Source of the DNA: Psychrosphaera haliotis
GTDB lineage: Bacteria > Pseudomonadota > Gammaproteobacteria > Enterobacterales > Alteromonadaceae
Assembly: GCF_039523615.1 (NCBI RefSeq)
Contig: NZ_BAAAFQ010000001.1
Span: 124,001 to 188,000 of the forward strand
Direction of reading: 5' to 3'
Length of the DNA stretch: 64,000 nucleotides
The notes under the pieces are model-generated. The model worked only from the letters and a program-made list of their open reading frames with translations, was not told the origin of the DNA and did no database searches. Position numbers and translations under genes: made by a program. This document shows positions 59,702 through 64,000 of this stretch, in pieces. The first letter of the stretch is position 1; every line of letters begins with the position of its first letter.

Positions 59702-60372
59702 TGCTGTAATCCTGTAAACTTTTGGTATGTGAGGTATAACTGATATAACGCCATTATAACGATCACAGCGCCAAAAAATAGCCGATTTTTTTTGTTTTTC
59801 ATTTGTTGGTTTAATTGGCTATTAAAGACAGTCATTCCGACTACAGCTGGTAAAGTGCCCAAGCCAAAACAAAACATTACAAGGCCGCCGTGAACAGGGC
59901 TTTCTGCAACTAACGCCAAAGTTAATGCGGTATAGATTAAACCACAAGGCAAAAAGCCCCATAACAAACCATAGCCAACACACTTTGCTAAGCTATCGAT
60001 TGGAAGAATTTTTTTCTTTAAAGGTTCTAGGTATTTGTTCAGTCGTTTACCAATAACTTCAACATAAAGAACAAAATTTGAGATCTTAGCGATGTGAAGA
60101 CCTATACCAATCATAAATATACTTGAAACAACCGATAGCAATAGAACGCTGCCATTAGTAATTGAGAGGAAAGATTGAGTAAATAGGTTTGCGATAAAAC
60201 CAATAAAGCCGTATCCCAAAATTCTAGAGACACTAATGACACTGGCATAGGTAATAAAACTTTTGTTATGAGGAACAGAAAAACCAAGCGCCATAGAAAG
60301 AGAGCCACACATCGCAACACAATGTGCAACGCCCATTAGCCCCATGATGAATGCCGTTATTAATAAGGTCAC
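59698..60372 (-). CDS. DsbD-like/TauE-SafE type membrane protein of the cbb3 assembly cluster
   Basis: A 224-residue inner-membrane protein with six helices and paired cysteines, HCVAMCG in helix 1 and FLPCGLIY in helix 4, like the transmembrane part of DsbD (family DsbD_2, often labelled sulfite exporter). In this cluster such proteins are thought to help copper delivery or thiol chemistry for cbb3 oxidase, though the exact role is not settled. It overlaps fnr by four bases and follows ccoS, 38 bases away, on the same strand. GVAHCVAMCGSLSMA is typical for the subgroup. Confidence 0.85.
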   Translation of the reverse strand: MTLLITAFIMGLMGVAHCVAMCGSLSMALGFSVPHNKSFITYASVISVSRILGYGFIGFIANLFTQSFLSITNGSVLLLSVVSSIFMIGIGLHIAKISNFVLYVEVIGKRLNKYLEPLKKKILPIDSLAKCVGYGLLWGFLPCGLIYTALTLALVAESPVHGGLVMFCFGLGTLPAVVGMTVFNSQLNQQMKNKKNRLFFGAVIVIMALYQLYLTYQKFTGLQQ

Positions 60373-60410
60373 TGAGTTATTTGGCCAGGGGTATGTTTAC
60401 GGCTAAACAT

Positions 60411-60641
60411 TTAAAGTTCATTTTTTGAACTTGACGCAGACTCTAACGGCGCAGTTTTTGTAGCTGCTGTTGTTTCGTCACCTGAATCAGTTTTAGCTGG
60501 CTTTACGTCATCCATTAAAATTGATAAACCCTGCTTCTCTAGGTCTTCAAATTGCTCTGACTTTGTTGCCCAAAAAAAAGCGATAACGCCAATGACCATA
60601 AACAAAATAGCGACTGGGATTAGATAGTAGATGATATTCAT
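60411..60641 (-). CDS. ccoS: cbb3-type oxidase maturation protein CcoS
   Basis: A 76-residue single-pass protein. Residues 5-24 form the membrane helix (LIPVAILFMVIGVIAFFWA), followed by TKSEQFEDLEKQG, which is the CcoS hallmark (WAVKSGQFDDLE pattern). The C-terminal tail is Ala/Ser/Thr-rich. CcoS is needed to insert haem and copper into the cbb3 oxidase. The ATG overlaps the stop of ccoI by four bases (translational coupling). Confidence 0.94.
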   Translation of the reverse strand: MNIIYYLIPVAILFMVIGVIAFFWATKSEQFEDLEKQGLSILMDDVKPAKTDSGDETTAATKTAPLESASSSKNEL

Positions 60642-63049
60642 TTTAATAACCTCAACGAGTTGCTCACGACAATAATGGAACTAGCGGACATGCCTATTAC
60701 TGCGATATAGGGAGGAACGAAACCCATCATAGCAATGGGTAATATACTCAAATTATAAACTAACGCCCAATATAAATTCTGTTTAATGATACGACGGGTT
60801 TTAGCAGCGTTTTCAAGTAGAGTAGCAACAGCGTTTAAGGAGTTGTTCGCCACAATCACATCGGCTACTTGTTTTGTAATATCAGCACCATCACCCATTG
60901 CTAAACTTACATCGGAACTTGCAAGTACAGGGGCGTCATTAATCCCATCTCCAACCATAAGAGTAGATTGGCCTTGCTTTTGTAGTTCTTGTATATAGTT
61001 TGCTTTAAACTTTGGTGAACAACCAGTTCTCACTTCTTTTAGAGGTAAACGGTGTACCAATTTAGCGGCATGAATACTTGAGTCACCCGTTAGCATGATT
61101 AAGTTTTTACCTAATTCGTTTAGGGCGTTTAAGGTTTTTTGAGCGTCCTCACGCAATTTATCTTCCGCTAAAAAGCGCACAACAAGCTTATCGTTGATCA
61201 CAACATAAACGTTAACATCACTTGCTTCTACGCCGCAAAACTCAGCACTGCCTATTTTAATATTTAAGCTGTTAATTTTCCCAGAAATGCCTTTACCCAT
61301 AACGACATCGACATTAAATACTTTATCGTTGCTGGTATCTATCATATCTATCTTTAGTGCTTCTTTTGAGAATGCTTTCGAAATTGGGTGTTCCGAATAT
61401 TTTTCAAGCAAGTGTATGTAACTTAGTATTTTTGTTTCAGTGAAACCATTTGGGATATTCTCGTTTTCCCAAATTACTTTAGTTATAGAAAATTTACCTT
61501 CCGATAGTGTGCCGGTTTTATCAAAGATAACCGTGTCGATATGATTAAGTCGGTCAAATGCAATTGCATCTTTTATTAGAATGCCGCTTTTTGATAACGT
61601 TGATAACACACAAGTATAAGCCGTTGGGGTAGCAAGGCTTAGTGCACAAGGGCAGGTGGCCACTAATACTGATAGCGATATCCATAAAGCATCAGCAGGA
61701 CTCGTTTGACTCCAGAAAACATAAGTAATTACAGAAATAACAAGCTGTGCCAGCACAAACCAATGGGCAACTCGGTCAGCCACTTGACTATATTTCGGTT
61801 TGAAGTCTGCAAAAGACTCTTGCATAGAGTTAATTTCTGATAACGCAGTATCTTGGCCAACAGCGGTTACTTTAACGGTTACAAAGCCATCGGAGTTTAC
61901 GCTTCCTGCTAACACGGTATCGTGTTTCATTTTTCGTATTGGTGCAAATTCGCCTGTTAACACTGATTCGTTAACTTGTGTTTGACCATCAACAATTACA
62001 CCATCGATAGCTATTTTTTCACCGGCCTTAATGTTTACTAAATCGCCAATAACGATATCTTTAACTAATACAGTTGTTTCTGTGTCGTCTGTTACTTTAT
62101 TTACTGTAGAGGGTAAAGACGCCGAGAGGTTAGAGTTTGATAAAATAGCCTTGCTCTTTGCTCTGAACTCAAGATATTTCCCTATCAACAGAAGGAATGT
62201 AAACATAGAGATGCTTTCAAAAAACACCTCGCCTTTAGAGCCATCCATGCCGTTTGCAATTAGCTGATACAAGCTTGCGATAAATGCACCGTAAATAGCA
62301 ACAGATACAGGCACGTCCATATTTAATGTCTTAGCTTTTATTGCACTTATCGCGCCGGTAAGAAAAGGGACGGCTGAATATAAAATTACTGGCATAGATA
62401 GCAGAAAGCTAATCCACTTAAAGTAACCGACTTGATGACTTTCCATACTTTCAAAAGCGCCAAAATACATGGCAACCGCTAACATCATCACTTGCATAGT
62501 GAATAACCCAGCCACACCGAGTCGTTTGATGTATTGTTTTTCTTTGTTTTTTAACGTGACTTCTATGTCTGAAACTTTAAATGGGGTCGCAGGGTAACCG
62601 ATGCTGTCAAAGCGCTTTAAGATAACGTCGAGTGATACTAAACTGTTGTCCCACTGTAAAGTAGCCCGCTGGCTGATAGTATTAACGGTGATTTTTACAA
62701 TGCCTGGAACGCTTGTTAAAGACTGTTCGATTAACCAAGCACAAGCAGCACAGTGAATATGCTCAATCGACAAGGTGATATGATGGATACCATTTTTTTC
62801 CGATGCAATAAGCCCTAAATATGACTTATCTGCGTAAATATCGTAGGAAGTATTATCGTATTCATCCGTTGGTTTAGAAGCAAGTTCTGAGCGGTACTCA
62901 TAATAGCTAGACAAACCATTACCCAAAATATGTTCAGTAATAGCTTTGCATCCACGGCAACAAACCGGGTGCTGTTGTTCATCTTTTTTTATGTACAGTG
63001 GCTCTCCGCTTTCTAAAACTTCTGAGCCACAGTGAAAACAAGGTTCCAA
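60638..63049 (-). CDS. ccoI: Copper P1B-type ATPase CcoI
   Basis: An 803-residue copper exporter that supplies the cbb3 oxidase. The N terminus has a cysteine-rich metal site (Cys4/Cys7 and Cys30, Cys31, Cys34), then one HMA domain with HCAAC (Cys100, Cys103). Eight membrane helices surround the CPC ion channel motif (VATCPCALSL), the phosphorylation site DKTGT, TGE in the actuator (LTGEFAP), HP in the N-domain (EHPISKAF) and GDGINDAP. The CcoI subtype is given by the N-terminal PCFHCG motif and by its place between ccoH and ccoS. Confidence 0.95.
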   Translation of the reverse strand: MEPCFHCGSEVLESGEPLYIKKDEQQHPVCCRGCKAITEHILGNGLSSYYEYRSELASKPTDEYDNTSYDIYADKSYLGLIASEKNGIHHITLSIEHIHCAACAWLIEQSLTSVPGIVKITVNTISQRATLQWDNSLVSLDVILKRFDSIGYPATPFKVSDIEVTLKNKEKQYIKRLGVAGLFTMQVMMLAVAMYFGAFESMESHQVGYFKWISFLLSMPVILYSAVPFLTGAISAIKAKTLNMDVPVSVAIYGAFIASLYQLIANGMDGSKGEVFFESISMFTFLLLIGKYLEFRAKSKAILSNSNLSASLPSTVNKVTDDTETTVLVKDIVIGDLVNIKAGEKIAIDGVIVDGQTQVNESVLTGEFAPIRKMKHDTVLAGSVNSDGFVTVKVTAVGQDTALSEINSMQESFADFKPKYSQVADRVAHWFVLAQLVISVITYVFWSQTSPADALWISLSVLVATCPCALSLATPTAYTCVLSTLSKSGILIKDAIAFDRLNHIDTVIFDKTGTLSEGKFSITKVIWENENIPNGFTETKILSYIHLLEKYSEHPISKAFSKEALKIDMIDTSNDKVFNVDVVMGKGISGKINSLNIKIGSAEFCGVEASDVNVYVVINDKLVVRFLAEDKLREDAQKTLNALNELGKNLIMLTGDSSIHAAKLVHRLPLKEVRTGCSPKFKANYIQELQKQGQSTLMVGDGINDAPVLASSDVSLAMGDGADITKQVADVIVANNSLNAVATLLENAAKTRRIIKQNLYWALVYNLSILPIAMMGFVPPYIAVIGMSASSIIVVSNSLRLLK

Positions 63050-63054
63050 TACAG

Positions 63055-63546
63055 TTATTCCGCTACTAATTTAGTCCAAGACGCATTTGGGAAAGCAAGC
63101 TTTTGTTGAACTTTCCAAGAGCCATCCATAGGCTCTACAAAAACGGTCCATTTGCCCGTTAATGCTGTTTCCAGTGACTTAGTATACGTGCCAACGCCGT
63201 TTGGGGTCATAACGAAGTTAAGATCTCTTTTCCCTTGAGTTGAATGTACAAGGTTTACTTTTATACCCGAAAGTTTCTCTGAAGACTTCAACTCAAAGCG
63301 TTGTTCTTCTAAACGCACTTCAAGCTCTATTCCAGAATCAGTATATGCTTGATATAAGGTTAACTCTTGGTTAATCGCTTTTCCCTTTTTATAGTAGTCA
63401 TCTACAACCATTTCAGGTTGATTTAAGCTAGTTATAACGACGGTTGCGATACCGGCGACTACTGTAAGAGCTGGAAGGGCGATGATCAACCAAACCCATC
63501 CATTTTTGTACCAAGCTGTGCTATTCGATTTCATTAAACTACTCAT
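63055..63546 (-). CDS. ccoH: cbb3 oxidase assembly protein CcoH (FixH family)
   Basis: A 163-residue protein with one N-terminal membrane helix (about 17-40, WVWLIIALPALTVVAGIATV) and a periplasmic beta domain, with the FixH motif VVDDYYKKGKAINQE directly after the helix. CcoH binds the cbb3 complex late in assembly. Start: ATG 63546 (MSSLMKS) or ATG 63534; neither has a clear ribosome site. A strong terminator sits 15 bases upstream of the first ATG, so the gene needs read-through or a promoter within ccoP. Five bases separate it from ccoI. Confidence 0.9.
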   Translation of the reverse strand: MSSLMKSNSTAWYKNGWVWLIIALPALTVVAGIATVVITSLNQPEMVVDDYYKKGKAINQELTLYQAYTDSGIELEVRLEEQRFELKSSEKLSGIKVNLVHSTQGKRDLNFVMTPNGVGTYTKSLETALTGKWTVFVEPMDGSWKVQQKLAFPNASWTKLVAE

Positions 63547-63560
63547 TATTTTTTAGACAT

Positions 63561-63588
63561 AAAAAAAGCCTCCGAAGAGGCCTTTTAT
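63561..63588 (-). terminator. Terminator after ccoP, with UUCG loop
   Basis: On the minus strand GGCCTC-TTCG-GAGGC is a C(UUCG)G tetraloop hairpin followed by seven T residues, 12 bases after the ccoP stop. It separates the structural from the assembly genes. Confidence 0.88.
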
Positions 63589-63599
63589 TTTACCCTAAT

Positions 63600-64000
63600 T
63601 TATTTGTCAGGGTGTGAAATATTGTAAATATATGCAGAAATAACATGTACTTTATCTTCGCCAAGTACATCTTTCCATGCTGGCATTACGCCGTTGCGGC
63701 CATATCGAAGAGTATCTTCAACCGCTTTTTTAGAACCACCATATAACCAGATGTTATCTGTTAAGTTTGGTGCACCAAATGGAAGGTTATGAGCTAATGA
63801 GCCTTTACCGTCTGCACCGTGACACGCCGCACACATACCAAACTTAGCTTCGCCTGCATCAGCTAATTTATCATTAACTTTACGGCCAGCTAGCTTAAGT
63901 ACATAAGCTGTCATCTCTTCAATGCCTTGATCTCCAAGCGCCGCTTGCCATGCTGGCATTGCTGCTTTGCGACCATACAACAGAGTCTCTTTAATAGTTT
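63600..64000 (-). CDS. ccoP: cbb3 oxidase dihaem cytochrome subunit CcoP, N-terminal part missing
   Basis: The frame is open to the right edge, so only about the last 133 residues are visible. They contain a haem c motif CAACH with the distal ligand Met in VMPAW, and before it the end of the first cytochrome domain (YGRKAAMPAWQAALG, the Met ligand of haem 1, whose CxxCH lies off the window). The pattern YNISHPDK is the usual C terminus. CcoP passes electrons from the bc1 complex or soluble cytochromes to CcoO. ccoN, ccoO and ccoQ should follow beyond the edge, upstream in transcription. Confidence 0.95.
   Translation of the reverse strand, partial: TIKETLLYGRKAAMPAWQAALGDQGIEEMTAYVLKLAGRKVNDKLADAGEAKFGMCAACHGADGKGSLAHNLPFGAPNLTDNIWLYGGSKKAVEDTLRYGRNGVMPAWKDVLGEDKVHVISAYIYNISHPDK

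Noticed and set aside
1..64000. CRISPR array, prophage, transposon or defence island
   Set aside because: No regularly spaced repeats, integrase, transposase or phage genes are visible; every large ORF has a core-genome identity or is an isolated conserved hypothetical.

Overview
The window is an AT-rich, gene-dense chromosomal segment of a marine gammaproteobacterium, most likely of the order Alteromonadales. The reasons are the conserved blocks fldA-ybfE-DUF2788-ybfF // seqA-pgm, thrS-infC-rpmI-rplT, ppsR // ppsA and ccoP-ccoH-ccoI-ccoS-(DsbD-like)-fnr-uspE-ttcA, together with Alteromonadales-type hypotheticals (DUF3083-like, VC2046/SO_2500-like). The family cannot be fixed by reading alone. 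I see no prophage, insertion sequence, integron, CRISPR array or secretion cluster; this is core genome.

Layout. 1-4393: a partial rRNA methyltransferase (rlmI), a DUF3083-like gene, an unlisted 59-residue ORF, DoxX, a nitroreductase and an aldo/keto reductase. 4733-10010: bifunctional proline-catabolic PutA and a MATE exporter. 10296-16213: low-molecular-weight phosphatase, class II DAHP synthase, an acetyltransferase-like membrane protein and the PEP synthase pair ppsR/ppsA. 16263-21620: a YchJ-like protein, a SulA-like division inhibitor with a LexA-type box, an EAL phosphodiesterase with a 7TM sensor, a periplasmic binding protein, a drug/metabolite transporter and tRNA-Val. 21824-26962: riboflavin synthase, a small zinc protein, a pteridine-reductase-like SDR, and the thrS-infC-rpmI-rplT operon with an AUU start for IF-3.

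27054-35109: a MaoC-like protein overlapping head-to-head with a binding protein, a GloC-like hydrolase, fur, rimO, a TonB-C protein, nagZ and a DASS transporter. 35253-43596: flavodoxin, ybfE, DUF2788, ybfF, seqA, pgm, glgP and astE. 43931-47739: the branched-chain keto acid dehydrogenase operon (E1 alpha, E1 beta, E2 with two near-identical lipoyl domains; no E3). 47826-54962: a porin and a small PstS-like protein, tRNA-Tyr, VC2046-like, YdiJ, a LysE exporter and DUF2884. 55256-64000: glnS, ttcA, uspE, fnr and the cbb3 oxidase assembly genes, ending inside ccoP.

Linked functions. Several genes serve redox and carbon balance: PutA feeds electrons to respiration, cbb3 oxidase maturation sits beside its oxygen sensor FNR, PpsA with its bifunctional regulator PpsR supplies PEP for gluconeogenesis and for the adjacent DAHP synthase, and Pgm/GlgP handle glycogen. 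The most informative regulatory signals are a LexA-type box before the SulA-like gene, an FNR box placed at a class II activating position before uspE, a Fur-like box before the porin, the AUU start of infC, and a UUCG-capped terminator between ccoP and ccoH. I did not find a convincing previously undescribed system; the least explained items are the 59-residue ORF, the head-to-head overlapping gene pair at 27874-27881, the rimO leader hairpin and the hairpin cluster upstream of the dehydrogenase operon.
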